Positions 52,283 through 61,345 are shown, counted from the stretch's first letter. The stretch: 64,000 nucleotides of DNA from UBA6019 sp035535055 (GCA_035535055.1 DATLQT010000100.1:1-64000); one strand, 5' to 3'. Program-made: numbers and translations. The notes: generated from the sequence alone by a model not told the origin.

Positions 52283-52699
52283 GTGCCGACACGCATCTTC
52301 CCCTTCCTGACAGTTCGAGGCGCGGCCGCTGCCATCGACTACTACAAGCGGGCGTTCAATGCGGAGGAGCGGTCGCGGATCAAGACGCCGAGCGGTCAGA
52401 TCGTCGCAGAACTCTCGATTGAAGACGCACGGTTCAACGTGGTCGATGAAAACCCGGAGGAGCTGGGCGCTCTAGAGCAGGCGTCGAGCCAGGACTTGAA
52501 CTTGAGCCCGCAAGCGCTCGGCGGAACGAGTGTACGCATCGACCTCGTCGTCGATGACCCGGACGCAGTCGCGCGACAGGCGATCGCCGCGGGCGGCAAG
52601 GAGCTATTCCCCGTCGGCGACCAGCCATACGGCTGGCGGCAAGGTCGCGTAGTCGATCCGTTTGGTCACCACTGGCTAATCGGCAAACCCCTCAACTAG
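52283..52699 (+). CDS. PhnB-like VOC-family protein
   Basis: A 138-residue VOC protein: MPTRIFPFLTVRGAAAAIDY, then YYKRAFNAEERSRI, RIDLVVDDPDAVARQAI and GWRQGRVVDPFGHHWLIGKP. This is the PhnB/glyoxalase-like fold with the usual C-terminal DPFGHxW. Function unknown. It has its own -10 (TAAACT) 7 bases upstream and no frameshift, so it is the one intact gene in the 1.9-kb insertion within the WS/DGAT gene. Confidence 0.88.
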   Translation: MPTRIFPFLTVRGAAAAIDYYKRAFNAEERSRIKTPSGQIVAELSIEDARFNVVDENPEELGALEQASSQDLNLSPQALGGTSVRIDLVVDDPDAVARQAIAAGGKELFPVGDQPYGWRQGRVVDPFGHHWLIGKPLN

Positions 52700-52899
52700 T
52701 CCAGGCGGCTCGTCGGATGGGGCAGGTGAACTCGCACAGCTAGGTACGCTGTATTTCGTCACCAGCATTCCTGATAGCCGACCCGGATAAGAACTCACAC
52801 CTATAGGTTTGGAGTCGGCCTTGCGTGGCGCCGTACAGCGCGAAGGTGACTTGCTCTATTCTCCGCCCGGATGGCGACAATCTGGGCCAGGCCGAGAGT

Positions 52900-53173
<274 letters not shown>

Positions 53174-53346
53174 CCGTGCTGTAGTCCGCGCCCGATACGA
53201 CGCAAACGTTGCGTGGCGCGGCACTAGCTCAACACGTTCTGGCGGGAGCGTTTCTTGACCCAGAAGTAAGCCACGAAGCCTAGATTGGGGGTCTACTCCC
53301 GGAATCGATACGAATTCGGATTGATCTTATAGATTGTAATTCGCCA

Positions 53347-53677
53347 CTAGCATTCGGCGATGCAGTGATGCAGCCGGGTCAGCAGCACCGAGCCGCCCTC
53401 GTAGCCGTCGATCAGGTGCAGCTGCCAGAGCGGCTTGCTCATGTCGAGGGGGGTCCTCATCAGGTCGCCGGCCATCTCCTCCAGCACGATCTTGCCGCCC
53501 GGCGCGGGCAGCGCGAGGTGATGGACGTGAGAGTCGAGGTCGAAGCGGTCGTCGTCCACCCAGCGCGGCGGGCCGACGCCGAAGGTCGCCTCGACCACCC
53601 TCGGGCGGAAACGGTCGAAGGGTCGGGTCCTCCATCCGGAGCCAGGCTGCGTCAACGCTGGAGAGCGGCTGTGCCAT
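53347..53677 (-). pseudogene. N-terminal relic of the wax-ester synthase/DGAT gene
   Basis: The gene begins MAQPLSSVDAAWLRMEDP, the typical WS/DGAT start. A shift then leads to another frame with GVGPPRWVDDDRFDLDSHVH and ALPAPGGKIVLEEMAGDL, ending LTRLHHCIAEC. The HHxxxDG catalytic motif is cut and changed exactly at the end (HHCIAEC). About 40 residues between the two frames are also lost. The C-terminal part lies at 51.2-51.5 kb, so an insertion with deletion split the gene. Confidence 0.83.
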
Positions 53678-53720
53678 TCAGCTCTGCTTCAAGCGTACGG
53701 CGCAAGTATGAGGGCAGCTG

Positions 53721-54029
53721 GTGCGTTTCTACTCCATGGAAGAGCACCTTCGCGTCACCGGTCAGAGCATCGTTCTCCGGCGTACCGTCAACCGCTGGGT
53801 CGAGTATGCAATCGCCGCCTGGACCGTGTCCCTGGTCGTCCTCGCGCTCTCCCGCTGGGGGGCGGTCGACCTGACCGCGCTAGTAGTCGCCCTGATCATG
53901 CTCGGCTGCGCCTTCGCCGCCGTCGCCGTCGTCCACAACCTGCGCTTCATAGAGTCCTCGCGCCGGGAGCGGCTCCTGGCGCGCCGCCACCAGGCGACGA
54001 TGACTGGAAACCACCGGCCGCCCGCCTAG
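53721..54029 (+). CDS. Small two-helix membrane protein, up to 102 aa
   Basis: A protein with a basic N-terminal part (VLRRTVNRWVEY), two hydrophobic segments (about residues 28-46 and 50-70), and a cytosolic basic tail (ESSRRERLLARRHQA). The GTG at 53721 or the ATG at 53736 may be the start. No family recognised. It is 44 bases upstream of the divergent WS/DGAT relic and 52 bases from the glycosyltransferase gene; its codon use is normal. Confidence 0.6.
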   Translation: MRFYSMEEHLRVTGQSIVLRRTVNRWVEYAIAAWTVSLVVLALSRWGAVDLTALVVALIMLGCAFAAVAVVHNLRFIESSRRERLLARRHQATMTGNHRPPA

Positions 54030-54067
54030 CGACCGAGACCGCCGGGCCGGTGCGGCCACCGGCCCGG

Positions 54068-54073
54068 TAACGT
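54068..54073 (+). promoter_or_regulatory. -10 hexamer of the glycosyltransferase gene (leaderless)
   Basis: TAACGT is 8 bases before the ATG at 54082. Confidence 0.5.
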
Positions 54074-54081
54074 TCACCCCA

Positions 54082-54825
54082 ATGCGCTCGGCCGTCGTCT
54101 GCCTGCCGACCTACAGCGAGGCCGAGAACATCGAGCAGATGCTCGACCGGCTGTTTGCGGCCGATCCCACCCTGAAGGTGATCGTCGTCGACGACGGCTC
54201 ACCCGACGGCACCGCCGAGCTCGTCGCTCGGCGCGCCGAGGACGACCCCCGGATCGGGCTCGTCCGGCGCCCTAGCCGGCTCGGCCTCGGCACCGCCTAC
54301 ATCGCGGCCTTCGAGGAGGGCCTGCGCGCCGAGCACGAATTCTTCGTGACGATGGACTCAGACCTCTCCCATGCCCCCGAGCGCGTGCCCGCCCTGCTCG
54401 ACGCGGTCGAGTCGGGAGCGGATGTCGCGATCGGATCCCGGTACGTGCCTGGAGGCTCGATCAGCGGCTGGGGCCTCCACCGGCGCGTGCTGAGCTTCGG
54501 CGCCAACTCCTTCGCCCGCCTCTGGCTCGGCATCAGGCCCCACGACGTGACCAGCGGGTTTCGCTGCTACCGCCGGGCCGCGGTCGAGCTGCTGGTCGCG
54601 AGTCCGATCCGCGCCCGCGGCTACTCCACCCTGGTCGAGCTCTTGGTCCGCTGCCAGCGGGCCGGCTTCAGGGTCGTGGAGCTGCCGATCGGGTTCATCG
54701 ACCGCGTCCACGGCGACTCAAAGATGTCCTCCAAGGAGATGTTCGACGGCATCGCGAGTGTTGTAACGCTGGGCTCGGCACTCCGGGCCGAGGGATCCCG
54801 GCCGACCGCTCCCGATCGCGGGTAA
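54082..54825 (+). CDS. Family 2 glycosyltransferase (polyprenol-phosphate mannosyltransferase-like)
   Basis: A 247-residue GT2 enzyme: CLPTYSEAENIEQMLDRLF, VVDDGSPDGTAEL, then MDSDLSHAPERVPALL with the DxD metal site, GSRYVPGGSISGW and TSGFRCYRRAAVELL. These are the marks of DPM1-type polyprenol monophosphomannose synthases, which load mannose onto the lipid carrier. No C-terminal membrane helices. The transcript appears leaderless. PPK2 follows 10 bases downstream. Confidence 0.92.
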   Translation: MRSAVVCLPTYSEAENIEQMLDRLFAADPTLKVIVVDDGSPDGTAELVARRAEDDPRIGLVRRPSRLGLGTAYIAAFEEGLRAEHEFFVTMDSDLSHAPERVPALLDAVESGADVAIGSRYVPGGSISGWGLHRRVLSFGANSFARLWLGIRPHDVTSGFRCYRRAAVELLVASPIRARGYSTLVELLVRCQRAGFRVVELPIGFIDRVHGDSKMSSKEMFDGIASVVTLGSALRAEGSRPTAPDRG

Positions 54826-54828
54826 GCT
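54823..54828 (+). promoter_or_regulatory. -10 hexamer of the ppk2 gene (leaderless)
   Basis: TAAGCT overlaps the stop of the glycosyltransferase gene and lies 7 bases before the GTG at 54836. Confidence 0.5.
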
Positions 54829-54835
54829 CGAAGAG

Positions 54836-55666
54836 GTGGCTAAGACATCCGTCCGCGAGCTATTGCGGGCGAATCCCGGTGACGGGCCGAGCATCAATCT
54901 CGCCGACCTCGACCCCAACGCCACCCCTGGGATCAAGGAGAAGAAGGCTCTTCGCAAGCTGTCAAAGCAACACGAAATGCTCTTCGAGCTCCAGGACCGG
55001 CTCTGGGCGGAGCAGAAGGGCTCGCTGCTCGTCCCTCTGCAGGGGATGGACACCGGCGGTAAGGACGGGACAGTCAAGCACGTCATGACCGGGATGAATC
55101 CGACCGGCGTCGACGTCCACGCCTTCAAGGCACCGACCGCGGAGGAGCTCCGCCACCACTTCCTCTGGCGTTTTAAACGGGTGCTCCCGAGGCCCGGCAC
55201 GATCGGCATCTTCAACCGCACCTATTACGAGGACGTCCTGGTCGCAAGGGTGAAGAAGCTGGTCGGCGAGGAGACCATCGAAAAGCGCTACGGAGAGATC
55301 AACCGCTTCGAGCAGCAGCTAACCAAGAGCGGCGTCACGGTAGTGAAGTTCTATCTCCACATCAGCTACGAGGAGCAGAAAAGGCGCCTCCTCGAGCGGC
55401 TAAAGGATCCCACCAAGCACTGGAAGTTCAGCGAGAACGACATCAACGAGAGGTCCTTTTGGGACGACTACACAAGCGCCTACGAAGCGGCGCTGACGCG
55501 CTGCAACTCCAAGGCCGCGCCCTGGTACATCATCCCGGCCAACAACAAGTGGTACCGGGACTGGGCGGTGGCGCAGATCCTGATTGAGACCCTCGACGAG
55601 ATGAACCCGCAGTACCCGATGCCCAGGCTCGCGGTCGCCCGGCTGGAGAAGCGTCTCACAGCCTGA
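54836..55666 (+). CDS. ppk2: Polyphosphate kinase 2 family protein
   Basis: A 276-residue single-domain PPK2: Walker A-like LQGMDTGGKDGTVKHVM, FKAPTAEELRHHFLWRF, then FNRTYYEDVLVARV (Walker B region) and WYIIPANNKWYRDWAVA. It moves phosphate between polyphosphate and nucleotides; length and motifs fit single-domain class I or III enzymes. It starts at a GTG with TAAGCT 7 bases upstream. Confidence 0.95.
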   Translation: MAKTSVRELLRANPGDGPSINLADLDPNATPGIKEKKALRKLSKQHEMLFELQDRLWAEQKGSLLVPLQGMDTGGKDGTVKHVMTGMNPTGVDVHAFKAPTAEELRHHFLWRFKRVLPRPGTIGIFNRTYYEDVLVARVKKLVGEETIEKRYGEINRFEQQLTKSGVTVVKFYLHISYEEQKRRLLERLKDPTKHWKFSENDINERSFWDDYTSAYEAALTRCNSKAAPWYIIPANNKWYRDWAVAQILIETLDEMNPQYPMPRLAVARLEKRLTA

Positions 55667-55721
55667 GCTTCCTTTACCCGGCGGTTGGCGGGCCGGCGGC
55701 CCCGCCCCTCAAACTGCCACC

Positions 55722-57524
55722 GTGACGCCCGAGCAGGTCCTCCGCGAAGTCTTTGGCATGGAATCGTTCCGGCCCGGCCAGCAAGCGGTGGTCGAGGCCC
55801 AGCTGGCCGGCCGCGACGTCCTCTCAGTAGCCCCCACCGGCTCCGGCAAGTCGATCAGCTATTGGGTGCCGGCGCTCGCCGGCGAGGGCCTGACCGTGGT
55901 GGTATCGCCCCTGATCGCACTGATGAAGGACCAGGTCGACCGCCTTCGCCAGCTCCGGATGCGGGCCGGCCTCATCAACTCGACGCTGACCCGCGCGGAC
56001 CAGGTGGAAGCTCTGAGGGTGGCTCGGATGGGCGGCTTTCAGCTCCTCTACCTGGCTCCCGAGCGCCTTTCCCGGACCGGCTTTGTGGAGCGGCTGGCGG
56101 AGGCGCCGATCCGCCGGCTGGTGGTGGACGAGGCGCACTGCATCTCCAGCTGGGGCCACGACTTCCGGCCCGACTACCTGCTCTTGGGCAGCGCCCTCCA
56201 GGCCCTCGGCCGGCCGCCGGTCGGCGCCTTCACCGCTACGGCGACGCCGGAGGTGAGGGAGGACATCGCGAGGAACCTCGGCCTTCGCGATCCCTTCATC
56301 TCCGTCACCGGCTTCAACCGTCCCAACTTGCGGCTCGAGGTCGTCGCCGCCCGGGGCGCGCGGGAAAAGCTGGCCGTTCTCCGCCGGCGGCTCGACCCGG
56401 GCGGAGGCCGGGCGCTGGTCTACTGCGGCACCGTCGCCGGGTCGGAGGAGCTCGCCGCCGACATCAGCGGCTGGGGGATGCCAGCGCTCCCCTACAACGG
56501 GAGGCTGCCCGACGATGCCCGCCGGCGGGCCCAGGAGGACTTCGCCGCGGGCCGGGTCAAGGTGGTCGTCGCCACCTCGGCCTTCGGGATGGGCATCGAC
56601 CTGCCCGACATCCGGCAGGTGATCCACTACCAGGCGCCCGGCTCAGTGGAAGCGTACTACCAGGAGGCCGGTCGGGCGGGACGAGATGGCGAGCCCGCAG
56701 TGTGCCTGCTGATCCACTCCGGCTCCGACCGTGAGCTGTACAGCTTCTTCATTGAGCGTGCCTTCCCCGAGCCGGTCGCCGGCGAGGCCGCCGCGGCCGA
56801 AAAACGCCACGCCTATGCCCGTTTGTCACAGATGACGGCATATGCCTCGATCCGGACCTGCCGCCACGCCCGGATCGCCGACTACTTCGGCGAGCAGGGC
56901 GTGGCCCGCAACTGCCAAGCCTGCGACAACTGCCTCGCGGGCGAGCGGCCGGCCGGCACGCCGGTGGCGGCCGGCGTGCTGCGCGCCGCGCTGGCCGGGG
57001 CGGCTCGATTCAGCGGGCGAATCGGGCTGGTGAACCTCGCGGCGGTGCTCGGGGGCCGGGAGACGAAGTGGACCCGGGAGCATTCCTGGGTGCGCAAGCT
57101 TCCCGCCCACAACACGTTGCCGGGGTGGCCGGAGGAGCGCGTCCGCAAGCTCTTCGCGGAGCTGATGGAGGCTGGCCTGGTCGCCCAGACACCCGGCCAG
57201 TACCCGATGGTGATGCTGACCGACGAAGGCCGGGAGGTCCTCGCTGGCCGCGCCGAGGCTGCTCTCACGCTCCCGACGGACACCGTCGCGGCCCCTGTCG
57301 CAGGCGCGCGCCCCGACCCGGACCTGTTCAAGCGCTTGCGCGCATGGCGGGCGGCCGTCGCTCATCGCGACGGAGTCCCAGCCTACGTCGTCTTCCACGA
57401 CCGCGCCCTCGCCGAGCTCGCGGCCCGGAGGCCGGCCGACCTGGAGGCGATGGCGGCCGTCCCGGGGGTCGGTCCCGCCAAGCTGGCCCGCTATGGGGAC
57501 GAGCTCCTGGCGCTGCTGGGTTAG
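55722..57524 (+). CDS. recQ: ATP-dependent DNA helicase RecQ
   Basis: A 600-residue RecQ: Walker A APTGSGKSISYW (about residue 38), DEAHCISSWGHDFRPDY, motif TATATPEVREDI, and VIHYQAPGSVEAYYQEAGRAGRDG. A zinc site follows with C-x(n)-C (CRHARIADYFG, NCQACDNC), the RQC winged helix and a C-terminal HRDC domain (about 530-600). It unwinds DNA in recombination repair. The GTG start has a CAAACT 6 bases upstream. Confidence 0.96.
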   Translation: MTPEQVLREVFGMESFRPGQQAVVEAQLAGRDVLSVAPTGSGKSISYWVPALAGEGLTVVVSPLIALMKDQVDRLRQLRMRAGLINSTLTRADQVEALRVARMGGFQLLYLAPERLSRTGFVERLAEAPIRRLVVDEAHCISSWGHDFRPDYLLLGSALQALGRPPVGAFTATATPEVREDIARNLGLRDPFISVTGFNRPNLRLEVVAARGAREKLAVLRRRLDPGGGRALVYCGTVAGSEELAADISGWGMPALPYNGRLPDDARRRAQEDFAAGRVKVVVATSAFGMGIDLPDIRQVIHYQAPGSVEAYYQEAGRAGRDGEPAVCLLIHSGSDRELYSFFIERAFPEPVAGEAAAAEKRHAYARLSQMTAYASIRTCRHARIADYFGEQGVARNCQACDNCLAGERPAGTPVAAGVLRAALAGAARFSGRIGLVNLAAVLGGRETKWTREHSWVRKLPAHNTLPGWPEERVRKLFAELMEAGLVAQTPGQYPMVMLTDEGREVLAGRAEAALTLPTDTVAAPVAGARPDPDLFKRLRAWRAAVAHRDGVPAYVVFHDRALAELAARRPADLEAMAAVPGVGPAKLARYGDELLALLG

Positions 57525-57534
57525 CCTTTTGAGG

Positions 57535-58197
57535 CTAGACCTCGACGGGCTCGGGGTCGGGGAGCGGAGCCGGCTGGTCCTCCTCCTCGGGCGGTTCGGA
57601 GGCCCACCAGCCGTCGTAGATGCCGCTGTTGGCGCGGGCGACCGCGCGCAGCGAGGCGCCCATGGTGGCGACATGCTCGGGCGTCGGCACGGCGCGGCTC
57701 ACCGCCTCCAGCAGCCATCGGCCGGGGGGGCTGGGATCGACGTAGGTCGCGTAGCCGTCCGCCTCCAGCTGGGCGGCGACCCGGCGGGCGGCGGTCTCGC
57801 CCGCGAAGTAGAGGAACGCCTCCAGCACTGCCTCCTCAGCGAGGTCGAGGCCGATGTCGAGGAGGCGCGCGAAGATCTTCTCGTCGGTTATCTCAAGATC
57901 GCGGTCGACCTGCGGCTGCGGTGCCTGCGGAGGACGCTGCAACGGCCGTCGCCCGCGCTCGGCACCGCCGCCACCGCCGCCGCCGCGCCCCGATCCACGG
58001 CCGCTCCGACCGCCCTGCGCACGCGATCGGGGCTGGGCCGGTTGGGTGGCCGGAGCGGTCCCCTGGCCGGGCGCCGCCGGGTCGGCGGGCGTTCCTCGAC
58101 CGCCGCGCCCCCGGCCCCGCCGCCGCCGCCGCGAGGAGCCGGGCAGACGGCCGGCGGCGGAGCCGCGGTCGTCCGAGGGAGGTGGGGTGGAGCTCAA
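57535..58197 (-). CDS. RraB-domain protein with an Arg/Gly-rich N-terminal tail
   Basis: About 220 residues. The N-terminal 90 are disordered and RG-rich (SSRRRRRGRGRGGRG, GRSGRGSGRGGGGGGG), the kind of segment that binds RNA. The C-terminal domain (LLDIGLDLAEEAVLEAFLYF, then AARRVAAQLEADGYATYVDP) matches RraB, a regulator of RNase E. The TTG start follows a TAAGCT at 10 bases and lies 42 bases from the 47-residue gene upstream. The frame runs open further upstream, but only across that gene. Confidence 0.78.
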   Translation of the reverse strand: MSSTPPPSDDRGSAAGRLPGSSRRRRRGRGRGGRGTPADPAAPGQGTAPATQPAQPRSRAQGGRSGRGSGRGGGGGGGAERGRRPLQRPPQAPQPQVDRDLEITDEKIFARLLDIGLDLAEEAVLEAFLYFAGETAARRVAAQLEADGYATYVDPSPPGRWLLEAVSRAVPTPEHVATMGASLRAVARANSGIYDGWWASEPPEEEDQPAPLPDPEPVEV

Positions 58198-58238
58198 AAC
58201 GCCTGCCAGCTTAGCTGTGGCGGTGCCCGCGCGGCGGA

Positions 58239-58382
58239 CTACCGCAGGAGCCAGGTCCTGCGGTCCCGCTCGAACTCGACGAGCTTGGCGAGGTCGCGGC
58301 TCTTCCAACGCGGCGCAAAGCTCCGCTTGTGAGGCTTGCATAGACCACAGGCACGATTCTTGATCTTGTGCCGCTTGCGCAT
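58239..58382 (-). CDS. Small basic protein with a CxxC motif, 47 aa
   Basis: The protein begins MRKRHKIKNRACGLCKPHKR and continues SFAPRWKSRDLAKLVEFERD to a stop at 58239. It carries a CxxC (C12, C15) with flanking basic residues, like a short RNA- or ribosome-binding peptide. AGGAGGA lies 5 bases before the ATG, one of the strongest ribosome sites in the window. It precedes the RraB-domain gene on the same strand; the two are probably co-expressed. Confidence 0.75.
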   Translation of the reverse strand: MRKRHKIKNRACGLCKPHKRSFAPRWKSRDLAKLVEFERDRRTWLLR

Positions 58383-58432
58383 GTGAGTTCCTCCTGGGCT
58401 GCGGCGCCAGGGCGGGGGAAGGCGTTCAAGCC

Positions 58433-58744
58433 CTATTTGCTTGGCTTAAAGCGAACAAACTGAATCGTCGCGTAAACAATGAGAGCGGCCAGCACGGCAA
58501 CTGCGAGCTCCAAGGCGCCACGGCTGAGACTTGCCAAGGAAGGAATCGTTACAGCGATCCACGCGGTCATAACAATGGAGCCGAGGCTGACCAGAGCCCA
58601 GCCGTTCCACTGCAATCCCTCCCTTGATGTGTACCACGTCTCCAGCCGGCGAGGCCGTGCGGCCCCTCAAGATGCGAGCTCAAACCAGTCGAGTGCCAGT
58701 GTGAGCCCAAGGGCGAGGAGTGCGACAGCAACTACCAGGCCCAA
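58433..58744 (-). pseudogene. Copy A of the 3-TM immunity-like gene, broken by a stop
   Basis: The frame matches the intact copy at 63322-63633 but a CGA codon (Arg in copy B, LASRGAA) is TGA here, stopping it after about 27 residues. The rest (MQWNGWALVSLGSIVMTAWI to the stop) remains open. The same putative ribosome site GGAGGTG precedes the TTG start. The loss of the second copy fits relaxed selection after duplication of the toxin tip. Confidence 0.85.
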
Positions 58745-58834
58745 CTGGGCACCTCCCCAAGCTTCATCGAATATGTGACGTTCGCTATCACGCCCGGCGT
58801 AGTGAGCCCGCTCTCGTAAGCGAAGTCTTTCTGT
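58732..58834 (-). pseudogene. Copy A of the Rhs-type tip, C-terminal 34 codons only
   Basis: It reads DFAYESGLTTPGVIANVTYS, then MKLGEVPSWAW and a stop, identical to the end of the gene that enters the window at 64000. The similarity stops at base 58834; upstream sequence is unrelated, so the main part of this tip protein is missing here. Confidence 0.8.
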
Positions 58835-58990
58835 CGTGGGTCAGACTTTCTTGGACGGTCGGAAGTGTGATGGCTGCCGGCGCTTTGGGAGGTAACGTAC
58901 CGAGCGTCGGGCTGGCTACAAAAACAGGCCGATCAAGGAGGCGGCGATGGGTCGGGCCTGGCGCCGACGCCCTTCTTGGCCAGTCGGGGA

Positions 58991-59410
58991 TCACGGCGGC
59001 GGACGGGACCACGCTTCGTGGGCCCTCTCGACCGCCTCGTCGCGGCCGAGCTTTGCGATGTCAGCCGGCGCCATGCCGAGCTGGGTCGAGAGGACCGCGG
59101 CCGCCCACGCCGGCACCTGCTGGATCTCCTCTTCGGCGGGCGGAGCGCTCGGCCGGCCGACCGGCTTCTTCGTCCGGAGCGCCCTCCAGAAGTCCTCGTC
59201 GCTCACCCGGAGCTGGTCGCGGAGGATCGCCTTCCAGCGGCCCGGGCTCATCGCCTTGTTCTCGGAATGGGAGACTCGCGTCTCCAGTACGGTCCCGTCA
59301 TCGAGGACGAGTCGGAAATAGCGGTGGTCGGCGCTCCGGCCCTCGTCAACCCCCTGCCACCCGTCGATTCGACAGAAGGCCTCGACCTCAGACCAGTCGG
59401 GGGTCTTCAC
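58991..59410 (-). CDS. Putative toxin of a type II toxin-antitoxin pair, 139 aa
   Basis: The protein begins MKTPDWSEVEAFCRIDGWQG, with DHRYFRLVLDDGTVLETRVS, a HicA-like arrangement of a small dsRBD-type fold (a histidine after the first strand, K/R-rich strands), followed by a helical C-terminal part (EEEIQQVPAWAAAVLSTQLG) that HicA lacks. Its start overlaps the end of the antitoxin gene as ATGA. The order antitoxin-toxin and tight coupling support a TA role. The family assignment is tentative. Confidence 0.6.
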   Translation of the reverse strand: MKTPDWSEVEAFCRIDGWQGVDEGRSADHRYFRLVLDDGTVLETRVSHSENKAMSPGRWKAILRDQLRVSDEDFWRALRTKKPVGRPSAPPAEEEIQQVPAWAAAVLSTQLGMAPADIAKLGRDEAVERAHEAWSRPPP

Positions 59411-59856
59411 GCGGTCGCGGCGGTCTTGGCCTTGGAATCCTCGAGAAGAAGGCCGAGGCGCCGGTCGGGCGACGTGACCTTGAAACGGAGCAGGTAGGGG
59501 AGGTGATGCGCCCGCTTGGTGCGACGGTAGAAGGCGTAGTCGGCAAGGAAGCGGTCGGAGTAAGCATCCAGCTCGTTCACCAGGTCATGCATCGCCTCGT
59601 CAACCGTCTCGCCGAAGCCGAGCAGCCCGAAGTCCGACAGGCGGGCGGTCACCTCGCCTTCTTCGAGGATCAGCTCAGGCGCGAAGCGATAGGCGGAGAG
59701 GGCGTCGTCGGCAACCTCCTCCCCGAGGAGCAGGGCGCGCTCTCGCCCGCCGTTGCGGTCGATGACGTGGGCGTGGTGGCGGTGCACGGCGTCGGTCATG
59801 ACCTCCGACAGGCCGGCCTTGGCCTTGCTGAACTCGATCTCTGCCTCGACCTTCAC
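59407..59856 (-). CDS. Putative antitoxin with Phd-like N-terminus, 149 aa
   Basis: The N-terminal part (MKVEAEIEFSKAKAGLSEVM) resembles Phd/YefM antitoxins; the C-terminal half (FGLLGFGETVDEAMHDLVNE) resembles HicB. TATAAT stands 7 bases before the GTG, with two direct ATTTGACC copies (GGTCAAAT on this strand) around the -35, a likely operator bound by the antitoxin. It is coupled by 4 bases to the toxin-like gene. It lies downstream of the integrase/DUF3024 genes in the island. Confidence 0.65.
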   Translation of the reverse strand: MKVEAEIEFSKAKAGLSEVMTDAVHRHHAHVIDRNGGRERALLLGEEVADDALSAYRFAPELILEEGEVTARLSDFGLLGFGETVDEAMHDLVNELDAYSDRFLADYAFYRRTKRAHHLPYLLRFKVTSPDRRLGLLLEDSKAKTAATA

Positions 59857-59863
59857 GGGTCAG

Positions 59864-59891
59864 ATTATAGCCCTATTTGACCGATTTGACC
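59864..59891 (-). promoter_or_regulatory. TA promoter (TATAAT) and direct-repeat operator
   Basis: On the minus strand TATAAT (59869-59864) is 7 bases from the GTG. Upstream are two GGTCAAAT copies (59891-59884 and 59882-59875, 9-base period) covering the -35 region, whose best hexamer is TGGTCA at 17 bases. Confidence 0.65.
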
Positions 59892-59914
59892 ACTGAATGC
59901 TCGCGCCGGTCGGC

Positions 59915-60270
59915 TCAGCCCCAGAAAACGGCCGTCGGGTCGCGCTCCACCTCGTCGAGCAGGTCCAGAAGCACGGGCGCCGGTCCGATGAGGTCGTAGA
60001 TGTGCTAGCGCAGGTCTCGGTCCCGCCAAGTAGTAGGGACCACCGCGCCGGCCTGGCGTTGTACCGGAATCTGGCGATGGGGAACCGCGTCCACGCATCG
60101 TCCGGCGAGACCGGGCGCCAGGGCACGCGCCTCTCGACGATCGTGGCGGCGCTGCCCTGGATCTCGTAGTCCAGGTGAACCTGGTCACGGGCGAAAGCCG
60201 GCACTCGCTTCTCGCAGTAGTCCCCGAGCTCTCGTTCAACCTGGCGGCGGACGAGTTCGGGCAGCGCCAT
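59915..60270 (-). pseudogene. DUF3024-family gene with frameshift and nonsense codon
   Basis: The start MALPELVRRQVERELGDYCE and RYNARPARWSL are DUF3024. A shift follows, after which the family end reads WRDRDLR, then a TAG where tryptophan (RWH) is expected, then HIYDLIGPAPVLLDLLDEVE and FWG. So the gene has at least two lesions. AGGAG and a TAG-ATG junction couple it to the integrase upstream. DUF3024 genes often travel with mobile elements. Confidence 0.75.
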
Positions 60271-61192
60271 CTATTGCTCCTGTCTCAGCGCCGCCATCAG
60301 GGCCTGGTGGGCGTCGGTCGGGGTCAGGTGGGCGTAGACCTGCTGGATCATCGCCAGCGAGGTGTGGCCGAGCACCTGGGTGACCAGCAGCGGGTTCATC
60401 CCCCGCCGGAGCATGTGGGTGGCGGCGCTGTGGCGGAAGACGTGAGGGTGGACCCGCTTCTGGATCCCCGCCCGCTCGTCGAGGTCGCGGACCAGCTGCT
60501 GGACGCCGGATTCGGTGAGGGCGTCGTAGTCGCCGGTGGTCCGGCTCCGGCGGCGGGAGAGGAAGAGCCGCTCGCTGTTGGTGTCCTTGGGCCGCTGCCG
60601 TTCCGCGTAGCGGGTGAGTCGCCGGTAGAGTGCCGGCGAGACCGGCACCAGCCGCTCCCGGTCGCCCTTGCCGCGGATCTTGAGAAATGGGTCGCGGTCG
60701 CGCTCGGCGACGTCCCTGAGGCGGAGCTGGACCAGCTCGCCGACCCGGATCCCGGTGTCGGCCAGGAGCCGGATGATGAGCCCGTCACGCTCCGAAGTGG
60801 CGGCGTCCTCGAGCTGCTGGATCTCCTCCCGGCTCAGGACCTCGACCAGCTTCTTGGGCAGCTTGGGAACGGTGACATCGCCCTCGATCTTCTCCCCCTC
60901 CCCGCGTGCCCAAGCGACAAGCCCCTTGGCCGCCTTGGCGTAGCTCCAGGCCGTGTGCTTGCTGAGCGGCCCCCGCTTGCCGCCGTGCTCGAGCAGGTCG
61001 CCGACGAACTGATCGAGGACCCGACCCGTGAGCTGCGAAGCCTCAGTGATCGAGTGGTCGGCGCACCAGGGCAGGAAGACCGCCCGCAGCGGGTAGCCGT
61101 AGGCGTGGCGGATGGTCTTGGGCGAGGTAGTCCTCGACCAGCTGGGCGAGGGCGCGGGGGACCGTTTTGAGGACGACTTTGAGTTCGGTCAT
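60271..61192 (-). pseudogene. Tyrosine recombinase/integrase with an N-terminal frameshift
   Basis: After MTELKVVLKTVPRALAQLVE, a shift at about codon 24 leads into KTIRHAYGYPLRAVFLPWC and a core-binding domain, then the catalytic residues: R in TGIRVGELVQL, HxxR in HVFRHSAATHML, H in VLGHTSL and Y in QQVYAHL. The catalytic domain is intact; translation of the first domain would need a frameshift. Length is that of XerC/D or phage-type integrases (about 300). It points toward a tRNA-like att fragment 150 bases upstream. Confidence 0.85.
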
Positions 61193-61345
61193 GGCGCGAT
61201 AGAGCTATACCTACAACATCAGCGACCTTGCTCAAAAGCCGCTCTTTAGCAGCCCTACCTCTAGCACGGTTAGGTTAAGTCGACAATGGTGTTAAGCAGG
61301 TCGAACTCATTTGGTTGCGCTCCTAATGAATTCGAAGAAAGAAGG

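Larger units (their letters stand above)
58418..58834 (-). repeat. 417-bp direct repeat, copy A (Rhs tip plus immunity-like gene)
   Basis: The sequence from GAAGGCGTTCAAG to AAGTCTTTCTGT matches 63307-63723 with only scattered differences. Both copies carry the 3' end of a glycine-rich tip and the small membrane gene. Copy A holds a stop codon inside the membrane gene. Unrelated sequences flank the two copies. Confidence 0.93.
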
